Shown: piece after piece, positions 53,101 to 60,579 of the stretch | Layout: each line of letters begins with the position of its first letter | How positions within the stretch are numbered: the first letter of the stretch is position 1 | NCBI GenBank assembly: GCA_031426735.1 | Contig: JASJPK010000029.1 | Location: 22,114-86,113 of the forward strand | Length of the DNA stretch: 64,000 bases | From: PFJX01 sp031426735 | GTDB lineage: Bacteria > Pseudomonadota > Gammaproteobacteria > Burkholderiales > Thiobacillaceae | Direction of reading: 5' to 3' | Made by a program: the position numbers and the translations under genes | Notes under the pieces: generated by a model | What the model was told of the DNA's origin: nothing | The model's database searches: none | Seen by the model: the letters and a program-made list of their open reading frames with translations, nothing else

Positions 53101-54258
53101 TTCAACGATGCGGATGTGGGCGACAGCCTGACCTGGAGTGCCACCCTGGCGGACGGAAGCCCGCTACCGAACTGGCTAAGCTTCAACCCTGCGACCCGCA
53201 CCTTCAACGGCATGCCCACAAACGAGCACTTGGGCAGCCACGCCATCAAGCTCACCGCGACCGATAGCGGAGCGCTTTCCACCAGCGATATTTTCACCCT
53301 GACGGTGGATCCCAACCACAACGTCCTCGGCGGTAGCGGTCATGACCTTCTTTATGGCACGCCTGGAGTGGACCGCCTGGATGGCGGCGTCGGAACAGAC
53401 ACGCTGACCGGCGGCCTCGGCAACGACACCTATATCGTCGACAACCGTGGCGACCGCATCCTCGAAACCAGCAGCCTGAGCAGCGAGGTCGACAGCGTCC
53501 AGGCCACGTTGAGCTGGAATCTGGGCGCCAACCTGGAAAACCTCACCCTGCTCGGTACCCATCGCTTCAGCGCCAACGGCAACAGCCTCGACAACGCCCT
53601 CACCGGCAACGACGCCGGCAACCTGCTCAATGGCGGCAGCGGCGCCGACATACTGACCGGCGGTGCCGGCAACGACACCTATGTGGTGGACCGCGCCAGC
53701 GACGTAATTCAGGAAACCGGCTCTGACGCGGGCGACAGCGTGCGCAGCTGGGTCAACTGGACGCTGGGTGACAACCTGGAAAACCTGACGTTGCTCGGCG
53801 TCAAACAACTCAGCGGCGCCGGCAACAGCCTGGACAACCGCCTCACCGGCAACGGCGCCGCCAATGTGTTGAATGGTGGCGACGGCAACGACACGCTGAG
53901 CGGCGCCTCCGGCAACGACACGCTGACCGGCGGCGCCGGCAGCGACACGTTTGCCTTCACGACCCCGCTCAACGCTGTTCGCAACGTCGACACGATCACC
54001 GATTTCGTTAGCGGTACGGACAAAATCGAACTCTCGTCGGCGATCTTCCGCGAAATGGGTTTCAGCGGCAGTCCGAGTTCGGATGTGTTCTTCCACGCTG
54101 GCAGCGCGGCGCAGGATGCCGATGACCGCATTCTGTATGACCAGAGCAATGGAACGTTGTCTTACGACGCCGATGGCAGCGGTGCGCTGGCGGCGGTGCA
54201 GTTCGCGGTGCTGAGTGCCATGCCGGGGCTTCAATACACGGATTTTGTTGTGGGGTGA
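47197..54258 (+). CDS. RTX protein with two 7-bladed FG-GAP propellers and delta-60 block
   Basis: 2353 residues; GAGGA at 47183-47187 precedes ATG 47197. Residues about 5-498 hold exactly seven FG-GAP/integrin-alpha-like repeats (GFVINGQ...SGxSVASAGDVNGDGLADLIVGA, then AGRSYVVFG); DVNGDG is the calcium loop. A linker with RTX motifs follows (DLLTGSAIAETLVGNSGDDS). A second block of seven repeats spans about 715-1198, and a paralogous linker runs to about 1425. Next come an SbsA-like Ig domain (about 1432-1538), seven delta-60 repeats (about 1545-1955; GSLDxSFDGDG), a CADG Ig domain (1949-2040) and the export cassette (2042-2353). The likely role is a secreted calcium-binding adhesin or matrix protein. 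It shares the delta-60/CADG pair with 7872-11102 and a 269-bp identical cassette segment with 20893-26490. Confidence 0.9.
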   Translation: MAIELSDIAAGTGGFVINGQCGDDRSGFSLASAGDVNGDGLDDMIVGAWASDPASGASAGRTYVVFGQTANAGIDLSAVASGIGGFVINGECAADQSGFSVAGVGDVNGDGLADLIVGAYLNDPAAGSAAGRSYVVFGQATGAAVNLSAVASGIGGFVINGESASDQSGRSVAGAGDVNGDGLADLIIGARYSDPAGDSSAGRSYVVFGTLESTGIDLSAVSAGTGGFVINGQCTSDQSGWSVNSAGDVNGDGLADLIVGARYGDPASGASAGRSYVVFGTSESAEINLSAVANGIGGFVIDGQNADDFSGSSVVSAGDVNGDGLADLIVGAPFSDPATGSNAGQSYVVFGQSTGTSINLLDVAYGIGGFVIYGECASDQSGTSVASAGDFNGDGLADLIVGASYSDPANGVSAGRSYVVFGRTTGDAVNLADVANGSGGFVINGQCTLDQSGASVASAGDVNGDGLADLIVGAPFSDPAAGSNAGRSYVIFGGTSEAYGSTRVDQMGSTDADLLTGSAIAETLVGNSGDDSLIGNGGADVLYGGAGHDRFELNADNVAQLAADITDSRFARIDGGSGIDTLAIIGSGIALNLTTVANQGGASLASASRIESIERIDLSSSGNNTVTLTAADVLDMAGMNQFNSSNGWSGLGTAVLKHQLVIDGHAGDSIALIGGAWTRTGTATHDGLTYRVYDSETSQAQVLAAVAIATNVPANAIELGDIAGGGGGFVINGQCKDDSSGISVASAGDVNGDGLDDLLIGAHYSSQAGRSYVVFGQSTEQGIDLSAIANGSGGFVINGQCALEWSGFSVSGAGDINGDGLADLIIGAYRSTPYAGNWAGRSYVVFGKTGGTAIDLAAVANGSGGFVINGQAADDISGFSVAGAGDVNGDGLADLIVGAPYASTVAHASAGMSYVVFGKPSGGPVDLSAITNGLGGFVINGQCTGDESGFTVAGAGDVNGDGLADLVVGAHKSDTATASDAGRSYVVFGKTSGNAIDLSEVANGVDGFVINGQNQNEQSGNSVASAGDVNGDGLADLIIGAKYGTAAGRSYVVFGQATGDAIDLSAVANGVGGFVIDGQYAGDACGISVAGISDINGDGLADLLVGAFNSDPAGNGDAGRSYVVFGKTSASAVDLAAVANGVGGFVIAGQCAYDQSGRSVASAGDVNGDGLTDLIVGANGSDPAAGSNAGRSYVIFGSTTGAFSSTAVDQMGSADNDTVTGSALAETLIAGSGNDTLIGNGGADVLYGGAGDDRFELNADNVAKLGDGVTSGNYARIAGGSGLDTLALSGSGIALNLSTIANQGGGSASSASRIESIEHIDLTGSGNNTLTLGYTDVLDMSGMNLIDSSTQATLGWSNGSYRFAATAGRHQLVIEGDAGDAVSLNGVNWARMGTVAHGGNSYTVYNSDTGLAQVLLANDLSITVLGDDITAPTVERFSPADQATDIAVDAAVVIAFSEYIQRGSGQIVLKDTAGATVATYDAVTSSNLSISGATLTIHPAANFGYGTDYKLEFAEGSIKDLAGNSYAGTTSYNFTTQSLSNHAPQLTPGGSLDMSFDGDGQLTTRFDPIYSDDAHSVVVQADGKILVAGSTGNSATDADFALARFNPDGSLDTSFDADGKVSTDFTAADDTDKGCSVAVQPDGKIVVAGSSNADFALARYNSDGSLDASFDGDGKVTTAITQSIDAARSLAIQADGKILVSGSGADGALALARYNDDGSLDSSFDGDGIVTLPGNTGMSMAVQSDGKILVAGSRLMGTDGVHDEFSLARFNADGSLDTSFSDDGMLTTKIGDASNGFSVAVQADGKILVAGTSYRPVEIGSQLLQGDFALARYTSSGSLDTSFDGDGWLTTALGAADDVASSVALQSDSKILVSGVSYHSDGSSDFALVRYNADGSLDASFDGDGKLTTALPNDGFTDNGMAVARDGSILLAGTASSNFAVMRYLPGGMADQTAMGYNAFSFTAPINNFNDADVGDSLTWSATLADGSPLPNWLSFNPATRTFNGMPTNEHLGSHAIKLTATDSGALSTSDIFTLTVDPNHNVLGGSGHDLLYGTPGVDRLDGGVGTDTLTGGLGNDTYIVDNRGDRILETSSLSSEVDSVQATLSWNLGANLENLTLLGTHRFSANGNSLDNALTGNDAGNLLNGGSGADILTGGAGNDTYVVDRASDVIQETGSDAGDSVRSWVNWTLGDNLENLTLLGVKQLSGAGNSLDNRLTGNGAANVLNGGDGNDTLSGASGNDTLTGGAGSDTFAFTTPLNAVRNVDTITDFVSGTDKIELSSAIFREMGFSGSPSSDVFFHAGSAAQDADDRILYDQSNGTLSYDADGSGALAAVQFAVLSAMPGLQYTDFVVG

Positions 54259-54292
54259 CACAGGGGGCGGCAGAAAGACCGCAGCACCGAAC

Positions 54293-54366
54293 GTAGGATG
54301 GGCAAAGCGCAGCGTGCCCATCTGTCGTCACGGGTTGATGGGCACGCTGCGCTTTGCCCATCCTAC
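54293..54366. repeat. Perfect 30-bp inverted repeat GTAGGATGGGCAAAG
   Basis: 54293-54322 is exactly inverted at 54337-54366 with a 14-base loop. It is a variant of the outer element at 43453/43628. It lies between two converging genes, where it could serve as a two-way transcription end. Confidence 0.85.
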
Positions 54367-54409
54367 GAAGCTTTATCCATCCTGCTCAGCTCGCTGCGCT
54401 CGCCGGGAT

Positions 54410-54477
54410 GTAGGAGCGCCTTCCAAGGCGCGATTGCTCGGGACGTAACAGCATCGCGCCTTGGAAGGCGCTCCTAC
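54410..54477. repeat. REP-like inverted pair, GTAGGAGCGCC family
   Basis: 54410-54436 and 54453-54477 are inverted copies of the same element as 7731-7790, with a 16-base spacer. It lies 45 bp before the end of the hlyD-type gene. Confidence 0.85.
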
Positions 54478-54522
54478 ATCGCGCATCCCGCCAATCCACT
54501 GTTTGCTACGGAGCTTTCCTGC

Positions 54523-55683
54523 TCAGCGTTCGCCCAACGATTCGTCCAGCGTTTTCGTGATCGGTTTGGTGATGTAACGCAGTACCGATTGGCTGCCGGT
54601 CTTGATTTCCACGGTGGCGGTCATGCCGGGTTGTATGTCGATGCGTTTGTCGGTGCGGCTGGAAAGGTTGCGGTCGCTGGTTTTGACCTGCACCCGGTAA
54701 TACGTCATGTCGCCGGACCGCGTTTCTTCGTTCAGCGTGTCCGCGCTGATGTAGCTCACCGTGCCTTGCAGTGAACCGTAGATGGAATAGTCGTAGGCAT
54801 CGAGCTTCACGGTGGCGGGCAGGCCGGGTTTGATGAAGGCGATGTCGGCCGGGCGCACCTTGGCTTCGATGATGAGGTCGTCTTCCAGCGGCACGATTTG
54901 CAGGATTTCATCGCCGGCCTTGGCGACGCCGCCTTGTGTGGTGAGGCGCACGTTGCGCACGACGCCGTCCATCGGCGCGCGCACTTCGGTATAGGTCAGT
55001 TGTTCGCGGCGCTGGGCCAGCACCTGTTCCACCGACTCCAGTTCTTCCTGTGCCTTCGATAACTCGGCTTGGGCGTCCTGGAAGTATTTGTTGCGGCGGT
55101 TGGTAATCTGTCCCTGAATGTCCGCCACCTGGCGCTGCAACTTGAGCACTTCCGCGCGGCTGACGTCGCCGCTCTTGAGCAGGGGCAGGTTCATGTCGAG
55201 CTCGGATTTCACCAACGCGAGCGAACTTTCCAGCGCGGAGACTTCCTCCTGAATGGCGGACTGGCGGCGTTTGAACAGCGAGAGTTGATTGGCATGCAAC
55301 TCGGTGAAGCCGGCAAGCCCGGTGAAGCGGGGTTCGCCGCCGAACACCTCGGCGTGCAGGCGGGCGACCGTTGCGCGCAACGCGGCCGACTTGGCCAGGC
55401 TTTCGCGGTGGCCGGCAGTGGCGCGGGTCTGGTCGAAACGAAACAACACCTGGCCGCGTTTGACCGTATCGCCTTCTTTCACTCGCATGCTTTCCAGTAC
55501 GCCGCCGTCGGGGGCCTGAATGACCTGGTTGCGCGAACTGACGATGACCTGGCCGGTGGCGCGGGTGATGGTGTCCAGCTGCGCCCAATTGGCCCAGACC
55601 AGAAAGCCGGCAATCGTCGCCATGCTGCTCCAGAGCAGTAACCGGCTGGCTCGGCTGACGCCGTGTTCAGTGCGGGAAATCAT
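54523..55683 (-). CDS. HlyD-type membrane fusion protein of a type I secretion system
   Basis: 386 residues; ATG at 55683 with GGAG (complement of 55691-55694) 7 bases upstream. There is a short cytoplasmic N-terminus, one membrane segment (about residues 14-32; LLLWSSMATIAGFLVWANWA), a lipoyl-like half (QVIQAPDGGVLESMRVKEGD), a long coiled-coil hairpin (about 85-230), and the second half with YTEVRAPMDGVV and the family-type C-terminal PGMTATVEIKTG near 360. It should bridge the inner-membrane ABC protein and the TolC channel. It is the last gene of a three-gene - strand operon, 66 bp after the ABC gene, and its 3' end faces the giant RTX gene. The substrates are presumably the RTX proteins here. 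Confidence 0.95.
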   Translation of the reverse strand: MISRTEHGVSRASRLLLWSSMATIAGFLVWANWAQLDTITRATGQVIVSSRNQVIQAPDGGVLESMRVKEGDTVKRGQVLFRFDQTRATAGHRESLAKSAALRATVARLHAEVFGGEPRFTGLAGFTELHANQLSLFKRRQSAIQEEVSALESSLALVKSELDMNLPLLKSGDVSRAEVLKLQRQVADIQGQITNRRNKYFQDAQAELSKAQEELESVEQVLAQRREQLTYTEVRAPMDGVVRNVRLTTQGGVAKAGDEILQIVPLEDDLIIEAKVRPADIAFIKPGLPATVKLDAYDYSIYGSLQGTVSYISADTLNEETRSGDMTYYRVQVKTSDRNLSSRTDKRIDIQPGMTATVEIKTGSQSVLRYITKPITKTLDESLGER

Positions 55684-55749
55684 GATTCATCTCCAAATTT
55701 GTTGCGGGGGCGAGGTCCGCGTGTCTGCGCACATTGCGGGCAAAATCGC

Positions 55750-57807
55750 CTACGCCTTGCCGGAAAGCTTTGCCAACACTTCGTCGCGCGGGCCATCCAT
55801 GACGATGCGGCCGTTCTGCACGACCAGCAGTCGAGTCAGCATGGGCAGCAGGGCGGTCTTGTGGGTGGCGATGATGGCGGTTTGCTGCGTGCCGAGCACC
55901 GATTTCAGCAATGCCACGATCTTGGCCTCGCTGTCGGCGTCCATCGAGCCGGTGGGTTCGTCCAGCAGCCAGGCTTTCGGCTGGGCGAGCAGCATGCGGG
56001 TGAGCGCGATGAGTTGTTTCTGGCCGCCGGAGACGCCGCGTCCACCCTCGGTGATTTCCAGTCCGAGGCCTTTCGGCTGGCCGGCGATCAGGTCGATCAA
56101 ACCGCTCCTGCGCGCGGCTTCCAGGATGGGTTCGTCGCCCGGGTCGGGCAGTCCGAGCAGCAGGTTGTCGCGCAGGCTGCCGGAAAACAGGCGCGCCTCC
56201 TGCGGCAGGTAGCCCACCGTTTCGCGCACCGCCGCCGGCGTGAGCATCGCCATGTCCATACCGCTCAGGAACAGCTTGCCCTCGTTCGGGCGATACAGGC
56301 CGGAGGCGAGCTTGAGCAGGGTGCTCTTGCCGGAGCCGATCGGCCCGATCAGGCCGATGCGCTCGCCCGGCTTGATCTCCAGGCGCTCCACTTCCAGCGC
56401 CAGGCGTTTTGCCGTGCCATAGGTGAAGCGCACCCGCTCGAAGCGTATGGCGCCTTCCAGCGACTGCGGCACCAGCGCGTGTTCGGCATCGTCCGATTCG
56501 CTGGGCAGCGCGATGATCTTGTCCAGGCCTTCGATGGCGGCGCGCGCATGCGCCCATTGCACCATCACGCCGGGCAGTTGCACGATAGGCATCAAGGCCC
56601 GGTTGCTGATGATGGAACAGGCGAGCAAGCCGCCCATGGTCAGCATGTTCTGGGTGACCAGCCAGGCGCCAGTGGCGATCAGTCCGACATAGCTGAGCTG
56701 CTGCAACGCCACGGTGAGGTTCTGCGCCAGCGCAGAATAGGTGCGTATCTGCTGATCCGACTCGCTGGTTTCCGCCACCAGGGCATTCCAGCGGCCCTGC
56801 AGTTTCCATTCCGCGCTGTTCGCCTTGAGCGATTCGGCGCCGTCCACCGCCTCCACCAGCAGACCCGCTTTGCGGTTGTTGCCGGACAGGTTGTCGCGGG
56901 TATGTTTCTGGATCGCATGCTGGAACATCAAGCCGGCGGTCAGCGCGATCGGCAGCGCGATCAAGGGCACCAGGGCGACCCAGCCGCCGACCAGAAAGAT
57001 CACCAGAATGAAGAACAGCGCGAACGGCACATCGGCCAGGACGAACAGCGAAGTCGAGGCGAGCACGCCGCGCACCATCTCGAAGCCCTTCACCTGCGAG
57101 GCCAGCGTTCCCACCGAGGCCGGGCGGGCTTCCATGCGGATGCCCAGCATGCGGCCGAAAAACCACTCGGAAAGCTCGTGGTCGATCACGTTGCAGGTGC
57201 GGTCCACCATGTGCGCGCGCACCAGTTTCAGGATGAATTCCAGCGCCACGGCAAGCCCCACGCCCACGGTCAGCACCCAAAGGGTCTGAAAGCCCTGGTT
57301 GGGAATCACCCGGTCGAAAATCTGCATGCTGTAGAGCGAGGTCGCCAGGGTCAGCAGGTTGACCAGGCCGGTGGCGAGAACCGCCTCGATGAAGATGCTC
57401 TTGCGCGCGAACAAGGCTTGCCGCACCAGATCGAGCGAGCGCGGCGCTTTGGCGGCCGATTTTTCGCTACGCGGCAGACGCATGCATGCGGCAGCATCGA
57501 GCGAGGCCATGCTCAACGGCGCGCCGTCCCCGGTTTCGCCACGCCAGGTGCCATCCGCCCCGCGTCCTTGCAGGAGAAACCAGCCCTGCTCGGCTTGCCA
57601 GCCGGCGAACGGCAAATCGGCAGGGGTGGGTTCGCTCAGGCGCGCGGGGGTGCCGTCCAGTCCAACCGCACGCCAGGCGGCGATGAATTGTTCGGCCGCA
57701 TCCAGGCCTTCCGGCAAGTTCGCAAGTTCATCCAGGCGGCCGCCGGCAACGCGCTGGCCCGCCAGGCGGGCAGCGCGGTCGATCAGAGGTTTTAGGTTGT
57801 CATTCAT
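55750..57807 (-). CDS. Type I secretion ABC permease/ATPase (LapB/HlyB type)
   Basis: 685 residues from ATG 57807 (MNDNLKPL). An ATG 24 bases upstream lies inside an intergenic palindrome, so I do not use it. Residues about 1-115 form an N-terminal domain placed like a C39 peptidase domain but without a recognisable catalytic Cys-His pair, so it is a C39-like docking domain and not a protease. The ABC membrane domain spans about 120-410 (IDHELSEWFFGRMLGIRMEA, LADVPFALFFILVIFLVGGW). The ATPase domain has Walker A GPIGSGKST, signature VSGGQKQ, Walker B AWLLDEPT and H-loop IATHK, all intact. It powers one-step export of unfolded RTX substrates. It lies between the tolC-type and hlyD-type genes. 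Confidence 0.95.
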   Translation of the reverse strand: MNDNLKPLIDRAARLAGQRVAGGRLDELANLPEGLDAAEQFIAAWRAVGLDGTPARLSEPTPADLPFAGWQAEQGWFLLQGRGADGTWRGETGDGAPLSMASLDAAACMRLPRSEKSAAKAPRSLDLVRQALFARKSIFIEAVLATGLVNLLTLATSLYSMQIFDRVIPNQGFQTLWVLTVGVGLAVALEFILKLVRAHMVDRTCNVIDHELSEWFFGRMLGIRMEARPASVGTLASQVKGFEMVRGVLASTSLFVLADVPFALFFILVIFLVGGWVALVPLIALPIALTAGLMFQHAIQKHTRDNLSGNNRKAGLLVEAVDGAESLKANSAEWKLQGRWNALVAETSESDQQIRTYSALAQNLTVALQQLSYVGLIATGAWLVTQNMLTMGGLLACSIISNRALMPIVQLPGVMVQWAHARAAIEGLDKIIALPSESDDAEHALVPQSLEGAIRFERVRFTYGTAKRLALEVERLEIKPGERIGLIGPIGSGKSTLLKLASGLYRPNEGKLFLSGMDMAMLTPAAVRETVGYLPQEARLFSGSLRDNLLLGLPDPGDEPILEAARRSGLIDLIAGQPKGLGLEITEGGRGVSGGQKQLIALTRMLLAQPKAWLLDEPTGSMDADSEAKIVALLKSVLGTQQTAIIATHKTALLPMLTRLLVVQNGRIVMDGPRDEVLAKLSGKA

Positions 57808-57829
57808 CGGGAGATTCCAGAGTGCCGTC

Positions 57830-57849
57830 ATTCCCGCTTAAGCGGGAAT
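57830..57849. repeat. ATTCCCGCTTAAGCGGGAAT palindrome
   Basis: A perfect 20-bp palindrome of the CATTCCCGC family in the 82-bp gap between the tolC-type and ABC genes. In the transcript it could tune the relative yield of the two proteins. Confidence 0.8.
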
Positions 57850-57889
57850 CCGGGGTGTTCATCAAACATCATGCGGAGGGTGTTTCCGC

Positions 57890-59113
57890 TTACTTGGCCG
57901 CCAGATCCAGTTCCCCGGTCTGCACTTTCAGACGCAATGCCGCCGCCTGCATCTGGCTCTTCGCATCGGCCAGCGTCAGTTCCGCCTGCGTGGCTTCACG
58001 CACGGCATTGAGCACGTCCAGCCAGGTCTTGCGCCCGGCAGTGTACTGGCGGGCATAGGACTCCGACACTTCGGCCGAGGTGGTCCGCACCTGCTCGGCG
58101 TTTTCCACGCGAGAACGCGCCGCCGTCCACTCATTCCAGTCCAGCGTGACTTGCTGCCGGATATCGCGCCGCGCGGTTTCCTCCGCCTGGCGTGACGCTT
58201 CGCGGCGGGCAAGCGCGGCATTGACGCCGGATCGCGCCGAGAGTCCGGCGCCGGGCTGGGCCTGCAAGACGAGCATGAGGCGGTTGTCGGAAACGCTGCC
58301 CTGGCTGCTCTCCAGGCGCAGCGACACCTGCGGCATATAGGCGGAGCGTTTCGAATCGATGTCGGCATCCGCAGCTTTCGCTTCGAAACCGAGGCGACGC
58401 AACACGGGCGAATGCGCCAGCGCGCGCTCGATTGCTTGCGCCAGATCGGCCGGCAGTCCATCGGGTCGGGCCGCATCGGAAAAACTCTTCGGCTCGATAT
58501 CGGTGACCGTTTGCCCGGTCAATTGTCCGAGTTGCGTCAGGGCGTTCTGCACGCCCTGGACGGTGACGGACAACTCGTTCACCGTCGAGTAAAGGCGCGA
58601 TTCGGCCAGGCGTTGGTCCGCTATCGGGCTGACTTCCTGCAGCACGCGGCGGCGGATCATCGCCAGCAGTTTTTCGTGTTCGCCAACGCTGGCCTGGGCA
58701 TGGATCTGCCGCGCACGCAGCCGGAGCGCCTCGCTGCTGGCCGCGTTTACCCGGAGCGCGAGTTCCTGCCGCGTTTCCGATATCGCCGCGTTGGCGGCAT
58801 CGAGCCGACTGACTGCGGCATCGATGCCCGCCGTGATGCGGCCGCCGCTCCACACCGGCTGATCCAGGCGAAACACGCTGGCGTTCTGGCCGGCGCTGGC
58901 GGTGTTCGCTTCGACGCTGGGTGTGGGGTAGCGCTGCCACTCCGCGCCTTCCTGTTCAGCCTTGGCCGCGGCCTGCGCCGAACGTCTGCCCTCGACCAGG
59001 GGATGCGACGCCAGCGTCGCCTGGAGCGCCTGATCGAAAGTAAGGGTAGCGGCCCAAGTGTTCGCCGCCAGCGACAGCGTCGCGATACATGCCAATACGG
59101 GGATGGATTTCAA
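57890..59113 (-). CDS. TolC-family outer-membrane channel of the type I system
   Basis: 407 residues. The start is TTG at 59113, chosen because GAGGAAGG (complement of 59117-59124) is well placed and because the translation begins with a signal peptide (MKSIPVLACIATLSLAANTWA). Two outer-membrane efflux-type halves are recognisable: LTFDQALQATLASHPLVEGR at the start, then a second repeat from about 215 (DLAQAIERALAHSPVLRR). Long amphipathic helices rich in Ala, Arg and Glu surround YTAGRKTWLDVLNAVREATQ near 360, typical of the family C-terminus. It forms the trimeric exit duct. It is first in the operon, followed by the ABC and HlyD genes. It is divergent from the MipA-type gene. Confidence 0.93.
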   Translation of the reverse strand: MKSIPVLACIATLSLAANTWAATLTFDQALQATLASHPLVEGRRSAQAAAKAEQEGAEWQRYPTPSVEANTASAGQNASVFRLDQPVWSGGRITAGIDAAVSRLDAANAAISETRQELALRVNAASSEALRLRARQIHAQASVGEHEKLLAMIRRRVLQEVSPIADQRLAESRLYSTVNELSVTVQGVQNALTQLGQLTGQTVTDIEPKSFSDAARPDGLPADLAQAIERALAHSPVLRRLGFEAKAADADIDSKRSAYMPQVSLRLESSQGSVSDNRLMLVLQAQPGAGLSARSGVNAALARREASRQAEETARRDIRQQVTLDWNEWTAARSRVENAEQVRTTSAEVSESYARQYTAGRKTWLDVLNAVREATQAELTLADAKSQMQAAALRLKVQTGELDLAAK

Positions 59114-59515
59114 TTGCCTTCCTCAGCAAGCAGTTTGGGGGTGAATGGGGAAGCAATCCGGAACTCGACAGGGGGAGCGGTATTTTTGCTGCATTGCTTT
59201 CAACGTTTGTCCATGGCAACGACTTATGCCACCAGTTCGCCGTTTCTCATACCGAGTCCATGCCGAAACCGATGCCGCGCCGCTTCGATTTGAAACGATC
59301 CATCCTGCTTGCGCTTTGCACGGAAGGGGGGCATTCGGGACTCTGGAGTGTTTTTTCGGTGCGGATACTAGCACTTAGCAGTGTTGACTTGGTTCCGCAT
59401 GCATTCGAATTGCGCGCCGGCTCGACGCCGCTTCCCGGCGAATTCGAAACCTGCGGCTATAAATCGATTTTGCGATCGCATCATGGAGCACTACCGCCAA
59501 TCCCGGAGTCCAGAC
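59114..59515. other. 402-bp divergent intergenic region with promoter candidates
   Basis: The region separates the - strand exporter operon from the + strand MipA-type gene, so both promoters should be here. On the + strand TTGACT (59384-59389) and a TATAAAT (59458-59464) are visible but not spaced as one promoter. Inverted TTCGAATT (59404-59411) and AATTCGAA (59441-59448) could be an operator. The evidence is weak. Confidence 0.35.
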
Positions 59516-60358
59516 ATGCTCAAAAGCCGCAGCCTGAAACCCTTCGCCGTAGCCTTGCTCCTCGCCAGTCTTTCCGGTGGCGCCCTGGCCGTAGACAAGC
59601 CGCTGTGGGAACTCGGTGCCGGTATCAGTGCGCTGTCCTTCCCCGATTACCGCGGCGCCGACACCTCCAGCCTGTACACGCTTCCGTTTCCTTATCTGGT
59701 CTATCGCGGCGATTTTCTGAGGGCGGACCGCAACGGCATACGCGGCATTTTTTTCGCCAGCGAGCGGGCCGATCTCAATGTCAGCCTCGCTGCTTCCCTG
59801 CCGGTGAACAGTGACGACAATGCCGCCCGCCGCGGCATGCCCGATCTGGATCCCGCCGTGGAAATCGGTCCTTCGCTCGATCTCAATTTGTGGCGCACGG
59901 CCGACCGCCGCTACAAGCTGGACCTGCGTCTGCCGGTGCGGAGCGCCCTCACCGTGCGCAACGGCCTGCACGACATCGGCTGGGTATTCTCGCCGCGCAT
60001 CAATCTGGACATCATCGACGTGCCCGCCATACCTGGCTGGAATCTGGGCGTGCAGGCCGGGCCAATGTACGGCTCGGCGCGCAACCATGCCTATTTCTAT
60101 TCGGTCGGCAGCGCCTACGCCAGGCCGGATCGCCCTGCCTACGACGCCAAGGCGGGCTATGCCGGCAGCCAGTTCCTGCTGACCCTGTCGAAGCGTTATC
60201 CGAAATACTGGATCGGTGCGTTCGCGCGCTGGGACAGCCTCGACGGCGCCACCTTCGCCGCCAGTCCGCTGGTCAAGACCGAGCGCTACTTCGCCGCCGG
60301 CATCGGCATCGCCTGGGTTCTCGGCGAGTCAGCCGGCCGAGTCGAAGCCGACGAGTAA
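59516..60358 (+). CDS. MipA/OmpV family outer-membrane protein
   Basis: 280 residues from ATG 59516, with GGAG at 59505-59508 and a clear signal peptide (MLKSRSLKPFAVALLLASLS, cleaved after GGALA). A longer frame from 59381 exists but puts untypical sequence before the signal peptide. The mature part shows family features: WELGAGISALSFPDYRGAD, LPFPYLVYRGDFLRADRNGI and a Tyr- and Arg-rich series of beta-strands ending in AAGIGIAWVLG. MipA in E. coli is a scaffold between murein-synthesising and -cleaving enzymes; other members are outer-membrane porin-like proteins. The last residues (GESAGRVEADE) do not end in an aromatic residue, which is unusual for an outer-membrane barrel. Its link to the secretion operon is only positional. 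Confidence 0.88.
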   Translation: MLKSRSLKPFAVALLLASLSGGALAVDKPLWELGAGISALSFPDYRGADTSSLYTLPFPYLVYRGDFLRADRNGIRGIFFASERADLNVSLAASLPVNSDDNAARRGMPDLDPAVEIGPSLDLNLWRTADRRYKLDLRLPVRSALTVRNGLHDIGWVFSPRINLDIIDVPAIPGWNLGVQAGPMYGSARNHAYFYSVGSAYARPDRPAYDAKAGYAGSQFLLTLSKRYPKYWIGAFARWDSLDGATFAASPLVKTERYFAAGIGIAWVLGESAGRVEADE

Positions 60359-60359
60359 C

Positions 60360-60431
60360 GTAGGAGCGCCTTCCAAGGCGCGGTCCGGGCCAAACGAGCG
60401 CGATGTAGGAGCGCCTTCCAAGGCGCGATTG
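60360..60431. repeat. Two direct copies of the GTAGGAGCGCC REP element
   Basis: Copies at 60360-60382 (shortened) and 60405-60431 point the same way, unlike the inverted pairs elsewhere. A diverged inverted remnant follows at about 60448-60471. The first copy starts two bases after the MipA-type stop codon. Confidence 0.8.
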
Positions 60432-60579
60432 TGCCGGGTGCCAAAAGCATCGCGGCGTGGACGTCGCCTACAAGGCTGAATGTCGTGATTGGAAGTAGAC
60501 CCGGCGACGACCGGCGCAGACAATGTTCTTGATTCGATCTGGTTCCAGGTTGGGTAGCCTTGAAGGGGCGGGTATTGCG

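Noticed and set aside
55663..57795. Long + strand frame opposite the exporter ABC gene
   Set aside because: The - strand has complete ABC motifs; the + frame is a His/Gln/Arg-rich shadow.
57808..57831. Eight-residue N-terminal extension of the ABC exporter gene
   Set aside because: The upstream ATG lies in a CATTCCCGC repeat; the ATG at 57807 is the better start.
59381..59515. 45-residue extension before the MipA/OmpV signal peptide
   Set aside because: The signal peptide begins at ATG 59516, which has a GGAG 7 bases upstream.
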